A stretch of 64,000 bases of DNA, from assembly GCF_003944835.1 (NCBI RefSeq), contig NZ_RWIV01000001.1, positions 313,501-377,500 of the forward strand, in the 5' to 3' direction. Both the position numbers and the translations under genes were made by a program. The number at the start of each line of letters is the position of its first letter. Position 1 is the first letter of the stretch. Of the stretch, positions 1 through 7,557 are shown piece by piece. Source of the DNA: Bacillus sp. HMF5848. Lineage in GTDB: Bacteria > Bacillota > Bacilli > Bacillales > HMF5848. The notes under the pieces were generated by a model. That model saw only the letters and a program-made list of their open reading frames with translations. It had not been told where the DNA came from and searched no databases.

Positions 1-50
1 AATCCTTCTTTTACAGATGTCATCGTTCGTTACTTTTTCAATAACATGAA

Positions 51-80
51 TAGCCGAGGTACATGTTAGTACCTCGGCTA
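51..80. terminator. Hairpin, probable terminator of a gene before the window
   Basis: A perfect 12-bp inverted repeat (arms 51-62 and 69-80) encloses a 6-nt loop and is followed by a weak T-rich stretch. No gene lies between the window edge and the hairpin, so it most likely ends a transcript from outside the window. It could work in either direction. Confidence 0.55.
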
Positions 81-200
81 GCAATTTTATACTTTAGGTG
101 TATAAACCTTCCATATTTTTCAACCTAAAATTTAGACACCTCAATCAAAATTCATAACCTATTACAAAATGAAAGGGTTTGCTAAAATAATATTTGTGAA

Positions 201-215
201 TCACACTGAGTGTGA
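201..215. promoter_or_regulatory. 15-bp inverted repeat upstream of the LacI-type gene
   Basis: The sequence TCACACTGAGTGTGA is a perfect 7+1+7 palindrome about 125 bp before the regulator gene. It does not match the GAAACCGGTTTC-type sites downstream of that gene, so it would belong to another regulator or form an RNA hairpin. The rest of 81-338 shows no gene. Confidence 0.35.
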
Positions 216-338
216 ATTAGAAGCTAAACATAATGAGTAGGAGTACTTCAAATAGAAAACTTTGCTAAGCCAGAAGGTCTTCGATGAAGATTGTTATCGT
301 CACATATAGCGCGATTGTAAAACAAGAGGTGTCCGAGT

Positions 339-1346
339 ATGTTAACAATTTACGACATTGCCAAACAAACAGGGTTTTCCCCAACGACTGTGTCTAAAGC
401 GCTAAATGATTACCACGATGTCAGTCAGAAAACGAAAAAGAAGATTCTAGAGGCGGCAGAGGAGTTGGGATACCTTCCGAATTCACATGCTCGGTCTTTA
501 ACAACAAAAAAATCATGGACCATTGGTGTTGTCTTTGTGGAATCGCTAGGAATTGGGGTGAAACACCCATTCTTTAATGCAGTGATTGAAAGCTTCAGAC
601 AGCATGTTGAAACTGAAGGATATGATTTACTATTTGCTTCTCGAAATATTGGAAACAAACAAAAAAGTTATTTGGAGCATTTCAAGTACAGAGGTGTAGA
701 TGGTATTGTCATTGTTTCTACCTCTAATAATGATGAGCAGGTTCAGGAGGTATTAAATAGTTCCATTCCAACTGTCGTCATTGACATTAATAGTGAGGAA
801 ACCAGTGTTGTCTACTCCGACAATATTAGTGGTAGCAAACAAGCAGTCGAATATCTACATTCTTTAGGGCATCGTCGAATTGCTCATATTGCAGGACATC
901 ATTCAACTTTTGCTGGTGAGCAAAGACTACTAGGATATGAAAAGGCGATGAACGACCTCAACTTGCCTTTACGAGAAGATTATGTTGTTGATGGTAGGTT
1001 CTTTTCAAGAGAAAGTGGCTATGAAGCTATGAAAAAACTGTTGAAACTAAGTACCCCACCTACAGCTGTTTTTGTAGCAGGAGATAACATGGCTATAGGA
1101 GCCATAGAGGCAATAAGAGATTCTGGATTTGATGTACCAAAGGACTTTTCAGTTATGGGATTTGATGACATTGAACTGTCTCAATTTATTACTCCTTCAT
1201 TAACTACGATTCGACAAAGAACGTATGTGATTGGGAAAGAATCAGCCAAGCTTTTAGTTCATCAAATGAAAAGTCGAGAAAAGATGATTGCATGTGCAGT
1301 TGTTCCTACTGATCTTGTTGTTAGAAAATCATGTAGAGCCATATAA
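339..1346 (+). CDS. LacI/GalR-family transcriptional regulator
   Basis: A 335-residue DNA-binding repressor. The N-terminus has the LacI helix-turn-helix (TIYDIAKQTGFSPTTVSKAL, about residues 3-22) and hinge helix region (LGYLPNSHARSLTT). The rest is a periplasmic-binding-protein-like effector domain, ending with the usual VMGFDDIELSQFITPSLTTI segment. An AAGAGG ribosome site precedes the ATG. It lies directly upstream of a sugar ABC importer and of five to six GAAACCGATTTC-like palindromes, so it is probably the local repressor, released by a sugar or sugar phosphate. The identity of that sugar is not visible; the GH1 stump downstream hints at a beta-glucoside. Confidence 0.93.
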   Translation: MLTIYDIAKQTGFSPTTVSKALNDYHDVSQKTKKKILEAAEELGYLPNSHARSLTTKKSWTIGVVFVESLGIGVKHPFFNAVIESFRQHVETEGYDLLFASRNIGNKQKSYLEHFKYRGVDGIVIVSTSNNDEQVQEVLNSSIPTVVIDINSEETSVVYSDNISGSKQAVEYLHSLGHRRIAHIAGHHSTFAGEQRLLGYEKAMNDLNLPLREDYVVDGRFFSRESGYEAMKKLLKLSTPPTAVFVAGDNMAIGAIEAIRDSGFDVPKDFSVMGFDDIELSQFITPSLTTIRQRTYVIGKESAKLLVHQMKSREKMIACAVVPTDLVVRKSCRAI

Positions 1347-1354
1347 TCACTTTT

Positions 1355-1552
1355 GAAACCGATTGCTGCAATGCATTACATTCCGAAACCGATTTCGATG
1401 TTTTGCTTCATTCCGAAACCGATTTCGGAAATTACACGGCATTATGAAACCGATTTCCTTAATGTTCTAATTGGAAACCGGTTTCGATAAAAGATGCTTA
1501 CCAAAGTTGTATATTTACGCTTGATATTTCGATGGAAACCGAAACCGGTTTA
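1355..1552. promoter_or_regulatory. Array of LacI-type operator sites in front of the sugar importer
   Basis: Six copies of a GAAACC-GRTTTC-like palindrome: 1355-1366 (half degraded), 1384-1397, 1413-1428, 1446-1458, 1474-1485 (perfect GAAACCGGTTTC) and 1541-1552, the last with an extra GAAACC half site at 1535. The first five centres are about 30, 30, 31 and 28 bp apart, so they lie on roughly the same helix face. The central CG and AA/TT flanks are typical of LacI-family operators. The position between the regulator gene and the binding-protein gene supports control of the importer. Confidence 0.82.
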
Positions 1553-1624
1553 GTAAATTTTGTTAGAAAAAGACCTTATGTCTTTCTAAAATATAAGCTT
1601 TTTAATCAATTAGGAGGTAAGAAT

Positions 1625-2968
1625 ATGAAAAAACTATTAAGTACAGTACTAACTCTTGTATTACTTGTAGGAGTTGCTGCTGGATGTTCATCAGATGAGT
1701 CTGCAAATGATTCAAGTAATGGCTCAGAAGGAAAGAAATCAGATCAAGTATTAAAGGTATGGTCATTTACAGATGAACTTACGGAACCAATTACAACATT
1801 TGAAGAAAAACATGGTGTCAAAGTTGAGTTAACGATTGTTCCAATTGCGGACTATCCAACGAAGCTTAAGCCAGCTCTTGAAAGTGGCGTAGGTGCACCA
1901 GACGTATTTACAGGTGAAATTGCTTTCTTAAAGCAGTGGACAGACCGTAATTATTGGGAAAACCTATCACAAGAACCTTATAACGTAGACGAGTGGGCAG
2001 ATGATTACATTCCTTACGTGTTTGATTTAGGGAAAGATTCAGAAGGAAATGTTAAGGCATTATCTTGGCAAACAACACCAGGTGGAATTTTCTACCGTCG
2101 TAGTATTGCAGAAAAAGTTCTTGGAACAGATGATCCTGCTGAAGTTGGAAACATGATGTCTACTTGGGATGGACTATTTGAAGTAGGTGAAAAGCTAAAA
2201 GCAGATGGTTATCGTTTATTCCCAGATGAAGGGGCTATTCGTTGGTTCTCAAAAAGTGAAGATCCACAACCATGGGTAAATGAAAATGATGAATTAGTTA
2301 TGACACAAGCAAAATTAGATTACTTTGATCAAGCAAAGAAACTACGTGAGAAGGACTATACGGCATTTGCGCCAGAATGGTCACCATCATGGTTCGCTGC
2401 AATGGATGGTCCGATTGCTTATAACGGTGGTTGGGACGAAGTAAAAGAAGATGCTGAAAATAAAACAGAAGTGTTCTCATACGCATTACCAACTTGGGGC
2501 TTACACAGTGTACTGAAGACAAATGTTGAAAACACAAATGGCGACTGGGCTGTAACAACTGGTCCTGCACCTTATTTCTGGGGTGGAACTTGGTTAGGTA
2601 TCTACAGCGGTTCTGATAATAAAGAATTAGCTTGGGAATTTGTAAAAATGATGACTCATGACGAAGAATTCTTAAAAGATTGGGCATTAGAAAAGGGAGA
2701 TGTTTTATCTTACCTTCCTGTAACAAATCAAATTAAAGATGACTTTAGTGAACCATTCTTAGGTGGTCAAAATAACTACACATTCTTCCTAGAGCAAGCA
2801 CAAAAGATTGAACCAGGTCTTGTAACAAAGTATGACCAACAAATTGATACACTATTGGGTTCACATGTTCTTGAATATGTAGAAGGCAAAAAGACTAAAG
2901 AAGAAGCACTTAGTGATTTTTATAAAGCAGTTAAAAATGCTTATCCAAATATTAAAACACCAGAATAA
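1625..2968 (+). CDS. Sugar ABC transporter substrate-binding lipoprotein
   Basis: Extracellular solute-binding protein of the carbohydrate-uptake (family 1, MalE-like) type, 447 residues. It captures a sugar outside the membrane and delivers it to the two permeases that follow. The N-terminus is a lipoprotein signal: charged MKK, a hydrophobic run, and lipobox VAAGC with Cys at residue 21. The ATG at 1625 is chosen because TTAGGAGG lies just upstream; the reading frame is open back to 1532 but that part runs into the last operator. Residues such as QTTPGGIFYRR and APYFWGGTWLGI are typical of sugar binders. No dedicated ATPase gene is present, so a shared MsmX-type ATPase encoded elsewhere is likely. 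Confidence 0.92.
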   Translation: MKKLLSTVLTLVLLVGVAAGCSSDESANDSSNGSEGKKSDQVLKVWSFTDELTEPITTFEEKHGVKVELTIVPIADYPTKLKPALESGVGAPDVFTGEIAFLKQWTDRNYWENLSQEPYNVDEWADDYIPYVFDLGKDSEGNVKALSWQTTPGGIFYRRSIAEKVLGTDDPAEVGNMMSTWDGLFEVGEKLKADGYRLFPDEGAIRWFSKSEDPQPWVNENDELVMTQAKLDYFDQAKKLREKDYTAFAPEWSPSWFAAMDGPIAYNGGWDEVKEDAENKTEVFSYALPTWGLHSVLKTNVENTNGDWAVTTGPAPYFWGGTWLGIYSGSDNKELAWEFVKMMTHDEEFLKDWALEKGDVLSYLPVTNQIKDDFSEPFLGGQNNYTFFLEQAQKIEPGLVTKYDQQIDTLLGSHVLEYVEGKKTKEEALSDFYKAVKNAYPNIKTPE

Positions 2969-2985
2969 CTTATAAGCATACAAAG

Positions 2986-3017
2986 AATGGGATAGATACT
3001 CACATTTCTATCCCATT
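2986..3017 (+). terminator. Hairpin between binding-protein and permease genes
   Basis: Arms AATGGGATAGA (2986-2996) and TCTATCCCATT (3007-3017), followed by TTCTTTC. It probably acts as a partial terminator or 3' stabiliser, so that the binding protein is made in excess over the permeases. Confidence 0.7.
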
Positions 3018-3049
3018 TTCTTTCAGCATAAAGAAAGAAGGAGTGCATT

Positions 3050-3955
3050 ATGAAAAAACAAGATTACAAAGGTTACTATTTTATAGCACCATTTTTTGCA
3101 ATCTTTCTCGTATTTAATATATATCCTGTCCTATTAACCTTCTATTATACCTTTACGCATTATGAGGGCTACGGTAAACCAGAATTTATAGGTTTGGCGA
3201 ATTATATACGTATTTTTTCTGACAGCTACTTTTTAGAAGCTTTCATAAATACTTGGAAGATTTGGGGTTTGAATTTTGCCCTTCAATTAGGTATCGCTTT
3301 ACTGTTAGCAGCATTATTCTCAGACCTTCGCTTTAAAATCAAAGGACTTGGATTTTTCCGAGCAATCTTTTATTTACCCAACTTAATTACTATCAGCTCT
3401 GTTGCGATTCTATTTAATATCATGCTTGACTGGCACTATGGATCTATCAATCAATTTTTGTTGAAACTGGGATTGATTTCAGAGCCGATTAACTGGTTAA
3501 ACCAACCATTTACCGCACAAGTATCCGTGGCTTTAATTTTAACTTGGATGTGGTTTGGATATACCTTTATCGTGTTAATGGCTGGGGTTTCAGGTATATC
3601 GACAGAGTATTATGAGGCTGCACTCATTGATGGTGCGAGTCGCTGGCAAACATTTATTTATATTACCTTACCGTTGCTGAAGCCAATTATGCTTTATGTT
3701 ATGATCACATCTCTAATTGGTGGTTTGCAGTTGTTCGACTTGCCGATGCTATTGACAGACGGACTAGGAAAGCCAGATGGTTCCTTAAATACAATGGTTC
3801 TATATTTATACAACCAGGCATTTAGGTACAACAACTATGGCTATGCAGCGACAATTGCTTATATGTTGTTCTTGATTACAGTAATTTTCTCAGGAATCAC
3901 CTTTAAATCGATGTATCGTGATGTAAAAGTGACTAAGAAGAGAGGGAACGCATAA
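3050..3955 (+). CDS. Sugar ABC transporter permease, MalF/UgpA type
   Basis: A 301-residue inner-membrane permease with about six transmembrane helices. The conserved cytoplasmic EAA loop is readable as EAALIDGASRWQTFIYITLPLL, the coupling site for the ATPase. It starts with ATG after AAGAAGGAGTG. It pairs with the next gene, which begins on the last base of this one (TAATG). The family usually forms a heterodimer of a MalF-like and a MalG-like subunit, and this pair fits that. The substrate cannot be told from the permease. Confidence 0.93.
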   Translation: MKKQDYKGYYFIAPFFAIFLVFNIYPVLLTFYYTFTHYEGYGKPEFIGLANYIRIFSDSYFLEAFINTWKIWGLNFALQLGIALLLAALFSDLRFKIKGLGFFRAIFYLPNLITISSVAILFNIMLDWHYGSINQFLLKLGLISEPINWLNQPFTAQVSVALILTWMWFGYTFIVLMAGVSGISTEYYEAALIDGASRWQTFIYITLPLLKPIMLYVMITSLIGGLQLFDLPMLLTDGLGKPDGSLNTMVLYLYNQAFRYNNYGYAATIAYMLFLITVIFSGITFKSMYRDVKVTKKRGNA

Positions 3956-4785
3956 TGGAAGCAAAAAAACGTCTTACGAAAATAGTCATATACAGTCTCT
4001 TAATTCTATTAGCGCTTATTAGCTTTATTCCGTTTTACATGATGATTGTTAACGCCACTCGAGATACAAAAGATATCTTAATGGGTTTTACTTTCTTACC
4101 GGGAAGTGAATTAATAGAAAACTATAAGACAATGTTGAGTTACGTCAACATATGGAATGGTTTTAAAAACAGTTTAATTGTTGCCGTATCTGTCACCGTG
4201 TTAAGTGGATATTTTTCAGCGTTAACTGCGTATGGTTTTGCGGTTTATAATTTTAAAGGAAAAAATCAAATGTTTATCTTTATGCTCTTAATGATGATGG
4301 TTCCTGGTCAGTTGGGGTTAATCGGATTTTACGAGCTAAACAAAACATTAGGACTACTGGACACGTTTATTCCATTAATTGTTCCAACAATCGCTAGTCC
4401 GTTCGTAGTATTCTTCATAAGACAATATCTTGCTTCCGTGTTGCATCCATCCTTAATAGAAGCAGCCCGCATGGACGGAGCAGGAGAGTTGAAAATTTTT
4501 CATACAATAGCACTGCCTATGATGATGCCAGCAGTAGCAACAATGTCGATCTTTACGTTCATTGGATCATGGAATAACTATATCTTACCGTTAGTTATTT
4601 TATTCTCACCAGAGAAATACACATTGCCAGTATTGATGGGATTCTTAAAAGGCTCACAAGTTGCGCAAAATTTAGGATCGATGTATCTAGGTATTGCCAT
4701 TTCTGTTGTACCAATTATGGTCGCGTTCCTATTCTTCTCAAAATATATTATTAGCAGTATTTCAGCAGGATCAGTTAAAGGATAA
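3955..4785 (+). CDS. Sugar ABC transporter permease, MalG/UgpE type
   Basis: A 276-residue second permease subunit with about six membrane helices and the EAA motif EAARMDGAGELKIFHTIALP. The start codon overlaps the upstream stop by one base, so translation is coupled. The C-terminal GSVKG tail is typical of MalG-like subunits. Directly after it comes the stump of a GH1 glucosidase, so the operon once continued with a hydrolase for the imported sugar. Confidence 0.93.
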   Translation: MEAKKRLTKIVIYSLLILLALISFIPFYMMIVNATRDTKDILMGFTFLPGSELIENYKTMLSYVNIWNGFKNSLIVAVSVTVLSGYFSALTAYGFAVYNFKGKNQMFIFMLLMMMVPGQLGLIGFYELNKTLGLLDTFIPLIVPTIASPFVVFFIRQYLASVLHPSLIEAARMDGAGELKIFHTIALPMMMPAVATMSIFTFIGSWNNYILPLVILFSPEKYTLPVLMGFLKGSQVAQNLGSMYLGIAISVVPIMVAFLFFSKYIISSISAGSVKG

Positions 4786-4804
4786 AAAATGCTGGTGATC
4801 AATC

Positions 4805-5004
4805 ATGAATTTTTCAAAGGAGTTTATATTTGGTACGGCAACATCCGCCTTCCAAATTGAAGGTGCGATTAACGAAAATGGAAGACCCCCTTCCATATGG
4901 GTTACGTTCTCTTTAACTCCTGGCAAAATTCTAATGGGAATACGGGAGAGTATGTATACGATCACTTCCATCACCTGACGATATTCTCAAATTGTAAAGT
5001 CTAG
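4805..5004 (+). pseudogene. GH1 beta-glucosidase, N-terminal remnant
   Basis: The first about 43 codons read as the typical GH1 start: [15 protein letters not shown], then [12 protein letters not shown] and TPGKI. A one-base slip at about 4930 moves the frame, after which [15 protein letters not shown] continues the family motif (usually NGDTGDVACDHYHRY). Similarity stops near 4975 and the frame closes at 5004. Only about 60 of the usual about 450 residues remain, and both catalytic glutamates are gone. The remnant suggests that the importer upstream carried a (phospho-)beta-glucoside. Confidence 0.85.
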
Positions 5005-5027
5005 ACAAATATAACTTTACAAGAAAT

Positions 5028-5041
5028 CGAAACCGATTTCG
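5028..5041. promoter_or_regulatory. Extra LacI-type operator after the GH1 remnant
   Basis: CGAAACCGATTTCG matches the operators at 1384-1428. It now sits between a pseudogene and a terminator with no gene to control. It may be left over from a deleted promoter region of the same regulon. Confidence 0.65.
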
Positions 5042-5075
5042 GTTATTTTGAACGCTATTTCTTAAAGAAAGATAT

Positions 5076-5114
5076 AAAAAGGAGGTGAAGGCAATTTGTC
5101 TTCACCTCCTTTTT
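5076..5114. terminator. Rho-independent terminator
   Basis: A 15-bp perfect stem (AAAAAGGAGGTGAAG at 5076-5090, complement at 5100-5114) with a 9-nt loop. A-run on one side and T-run on the other make it bidirectional. It closes the sugar importer unit. Confidence 0.85.
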
Positions 5115-5149
5115 AACGTTAAAGAAAGCAAAGTTTTACTATGATTAGT

Positions 5150-5275
5150 GTCTAGCTCCAACGCCTATGCCTCGAGGTCCTAAGCCGTCCCCTTCTGGAG
5201 GGAAGGCCCTTTCTGCATGGTACGTCTTAAGCTGGTCGAGGGTTGAGGAAGGGCCTTGCGCTTTCAATGATGCAG
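5150..5275. repeat. GC-rich intergenic element of Bacillus type
   Basis: This segment begins GTCTAGCTCCAACGCC and ends GGGCCTTGCGCTTTC, with CTCGAGG- and GTCGAGGG-containing arms between. It resembles a dispersed intergenic repeat I recall from Bacillaceae genomes (GTCTAGCTCC...CTTGCGCTT). It is clearly more GC-rich than its surroundings and has no plausible ORF. A second full copy is not present in the window. From 5276 to 5437 I see nothing further. Confidence 0.5.
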
Positions 5276-5437
5276 CCTCTGAATAACCAGTAGCACCCTT
5301 CCATTTTATGTTCTTTCATACTACCAACAAATTTTAAAACTAGACGGTGAATATGCTGTCAGAAAGACGCCCTTAATATGTAAACAATACTCTATTCCCC
5401 ACTGTTCATGCTTTTCTTCTATTAGATAGGCACTTCC

Positions 5438-5468
5438 TTGTTTCATACTTTTTCTGTAATGATATAAT
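5438..5468 (+). promoter_or_regulatory. Probable sigma-A promoter of aspartase gene
   Basis: -35-like TTGTTT (5438-5443) and consensus -10 TATAAT (5463-5468), with a long 19-bp spacer, about 50 bp before the start codon. Confidence 0.5.
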
Positions 5469-5518
5469 ACTACTTTGTATGGAATTATTTATGGATATTT
5501 ATATAGGGGATGAATCAA

Positions 5519-6934
5519 ATGGAATACAGAATCGAAAGAGATAGTCTTGGAGAAAAAGAAATACCGATAAACGCTTATTATGGGATTCATTCGTTACGTG
5601 CATTAGAAAACTTTCCTATCACCGGAGTGCCTGTTCATAAAGAATTACTTGATGCACTTGCAGAAGTGAAGAAAGCCGCAGCATTAGCTAATATGGACAC
5701 AAAACTTCTTCCGAAGCCAATTGGACACGCTATTGTAAAAGCAGCTGAAGAAGTGATTGATGGAAACTTTTCTGATCAATTTATCACTGATTCCATTCAG
5801 GGTGGTGCAGGTACGTCTATTAACATGAATATGAATGAAGTGTTAGCCAATAGAGCTTTAGAAATACAAGGATATGAAAAAGGACACTACTTTCATTGCA
5901 GCCCTACTAATCATGTGAATATGTCACAATCAACAAATGATACAATTCCAACTTCATTAAGAATCGCAGCATATAAATTAACGAGAGACCTCCTTGATGA
6001 CTTAGCTGTATTAAAAGATGGTTTTCAACAAAAAGAACAAGAATTTAATGACGTTATAAAAATGGGAAGAACGCACTTGCAAGACGCCGTTCCTATAAGG
6101 CTCGGGCAAGAATTCGGGGCTTATGCACGTGTATTAGAAAGAGATATACGAAGAATTACTCAAGCATCTCAGGAGTTGTTACATGTTAATATGGGCGCGA
6201 CCGCTGTTGGAACTGGATTAAATGCACTGCCACTGTACATTGAAAAAGTAGCAGAATACCTATCCAAGCAAGTTGGAATACCATTACAAGTCGCCGACGA
6301 TTTAGTTGACGCAACACAAAACACAGATGCTTACACACACTTATCCGGTTCAATTAAAGTGTTAGCTACGAATTTATCTAAAATAGCTAACGATCTCCGT
6401 TTGATGGCATCTGGACCTTTTACGGGATTAAATGAAATTAACCTGCCACCGAGACAAGCAGGCTCATCAATTATGCCTGGAAAAGTAAATCCTGTGATGG
6501 TAGAGGTTATGAATCAAACGTGTTTCCAGGTACATGGAAATGATCACACCATTCATTTAGCGTGCGAAGCCGGACAATTTGAGTTAAATGTAATGGGGCC
6601 CACGATTATATTCAATTTACTTCAATCTTTAAAAATCATGAGAAATAGTATAGATGTGTTTTATAAATATGCTATAAAAGGAATCACTGTGAATCGGAAA
6701 ATATGTAAAGAGTATGTAGAAAAAAGTTTTGGCATTATTACGGCTCTGAATCCTCATATAGGCTACAATATGGCAGCTAGTTTAGTCAAAGATTCTATGA
6801 CTTCAGGTCTAACTATTAAAGAAGTGATTTTAGAACGACAATTATTAACAGAAGAACAACTTGATGCTATTCTAGACCCAAATGAAATGACTTCACCAGG
6901 AATTGCTGGAGAGAGGTATATGAATACTGACTAA
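5519..6934 (+). CDS. aspA: Aspartate ammonia-lyase (aspartase)
   Basis: Catalyses L-aspartate to fumarate plus ammonia, feeding aspartate carbon to the TCA cycle. It belongs to the fumarase/aspartase superfamily and aligns along its length with B. subtilis AnsB (about 475 residues). The signature GSSIMPGKVNP lies at about residues 315-325, and it contains the active-site serine. GRTHLQDAVPIRLGQEF and the N-terminal STND motif are also present. The frame is open from an ATG at 5510, but the AGGGGA ribosome site at 5505-5510 fits the ATG at 5519, giving 471 residues. It is monocistronic; no asparaginase gene is next to it, unlike the B. subtilis ansAB operon. Confidence 0.93.
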   Translation: MEYRIERDSLGEKEIPINAYYGIHSLRALENFPITGVPVHKELLDALAEVKKAAALANMDTKLLPKPIGHAIVKAAEEVIDGNFSDQFITDSIQGGAGTSINMNMNEVLANRALEIQGYEKGHYFHCSPTNHVNMSQSTNDTIPTSLRIAAYKLTRDLLDDLAVLKDGFQQKEQEFNDVIKMGRTHLQDAVPIRLGQEFGAYARVLERDIRRITQASQELLHVNMGATAVGTGLNALPLYIEKVAEYLSKQVGIPLQVADDLVDATQNTDAYTHLSGSIKVLATNLSKIANDLRLMASGPFTGLNEINLPPRQAGSSIMPGKVNPVMVEVMNQTCFQVHGNDHTIHLACEAGQFELNVMGPTIIFNLLQSLKIMRNSIDVFYKYAIKGITVNRKICKEYVEKSFGIITALNPHIGYNMAASLVKDSMTSGLTIKEVILERQLLTEEQLDAILDPNEMTSPGIAGERYMNTD

Positions 6935-7198
6935 CACGACTGTTATCACGAGCAAAGATAAACGGGAAGTTCTAAGTAAAGATAGCCTTATAATATCAGT
7001 TTGACATACCATTGGTCCTCAGCAATCCGTGAGGTTGCTGAGGGTCTCAGGTGCTCGTATGTGGTTGGGGAGACTCATTACTTCGTTTTAACTATCGACG
7101 TCGAAGCAACTCCTCGACATGTCCAGCGCGAGGAAATGCGACAGCATCTATAGAAATAACAACACATAAGATAATTACTAACGTTTTAATATCAATTT
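6935..7198. other. Gene-free stretch with GC-rich hairpin
   Basis: No credible ORF. A 9-bp stem (CCTCAGCAA at 7017-7025, TTGCTGAGG at 7035-7043) is followed by a GC-richer segment to about 7150 with CTCGACATGTCCAGCGCGAG-like partial inverted repeats. It looks like an intergenic repeat or the ruin of a structured RNA. I found no T-box or riboswitch consensus. Confidence 0.4.
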
Positions 7199-7228
7199 AG
7201 AGTAGCCTAAGACGTTACTCTTTTTTTA
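7199..7228 (+). terminator. Probable terminator
   Basis: Stem AGAGTAGC (7199-7206) with GTTACTCT (7214-7221), followed by eight T. A perfect 14-bp palindrome TCCTTAATTAAGGA lies just after it at 7254-7267; its role is unknown. Confidence 0.55.
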
Positions 7229-7450
7229 TATGTGCTCTCAACAGAAAGATTCCTCCTTAATTAAGGATCGATTAAGTTTTCTCTATTATAAAAGTATGAC
7301 TGGCAACTCTAGACAGATATAGAGGTAACGTAGTTCGCATATTGCAGGAGAGACTTTATGGACCTGTAATCCAGTCAAAGACTTTAGAATAATTTTTAAA
7401 GGTTTTATTTTATATTTCCTATTAAAATGATAAAAACGCACAAAAACTAG

Positions 7451-7517
7451 TTGACAATGATTATCATTTGCGTTTATAATTCCTATTGTGAGCTTAACTG
7501 ATAATGAATATCATTGT
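7451..7517 (+). promoter_or_regulatory. Iron-regulated promoter with two Fur boxes
   Basis: -35 TTGACA (7451-7456) and -10 TATAAT (7475-7480), spacer 18. A Fur box, TGACAATGATTATCATTTG (7452-7470), covers the -35 and spacer. A second, TGATAATGAATATCA (7499-7513), lies just downstream of the expected transcription start. Both match the B. subtilis 7-1-7 Fur motif TGATAATNATTATCA closely. Binding by Fe-Fur at either would block the iron importer. Confidence 0.88.
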
Positions 7518-7557
7518 TAGTTGAAAAAGATTTTATTACATAGGGGGATTATGAAGC

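Noticed and set aside
1384..1485. CcpA cre sites
   Set aside because: They partly fit the cre consensus, but the multiple phased copies with a CCGG/CCGA centre beside a local LacI-family gene fit that regulator better. CcpA overlap at one site is still possible.
1355..1552. Regularly spaced repeats that could suggest a CRISPR array
   Set aside because: The repeats are 12-16 bp palindromes without conserved longer flanks, no cas genes are present, and they match LacI-type operators next to a LacI gene.
1532..1624. Longer N-terminus of the sugar-binding lipoprotein
   Set aside because: It would begin inside the operator, lacks a ribosome site and would bury the lipoprotein signal 31 residues inside.
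2298..2726. 142-codon reverse-strand ORF
   Set aside because: It is the mirror of the sugar-binding-protein gene, has no ribosome site and its composition is not protein-like.
7016..7050. T-box leader
   Set aside because: No TGGNACCGCG T-box sequence, no antiterminator and no suitable downstream gene.
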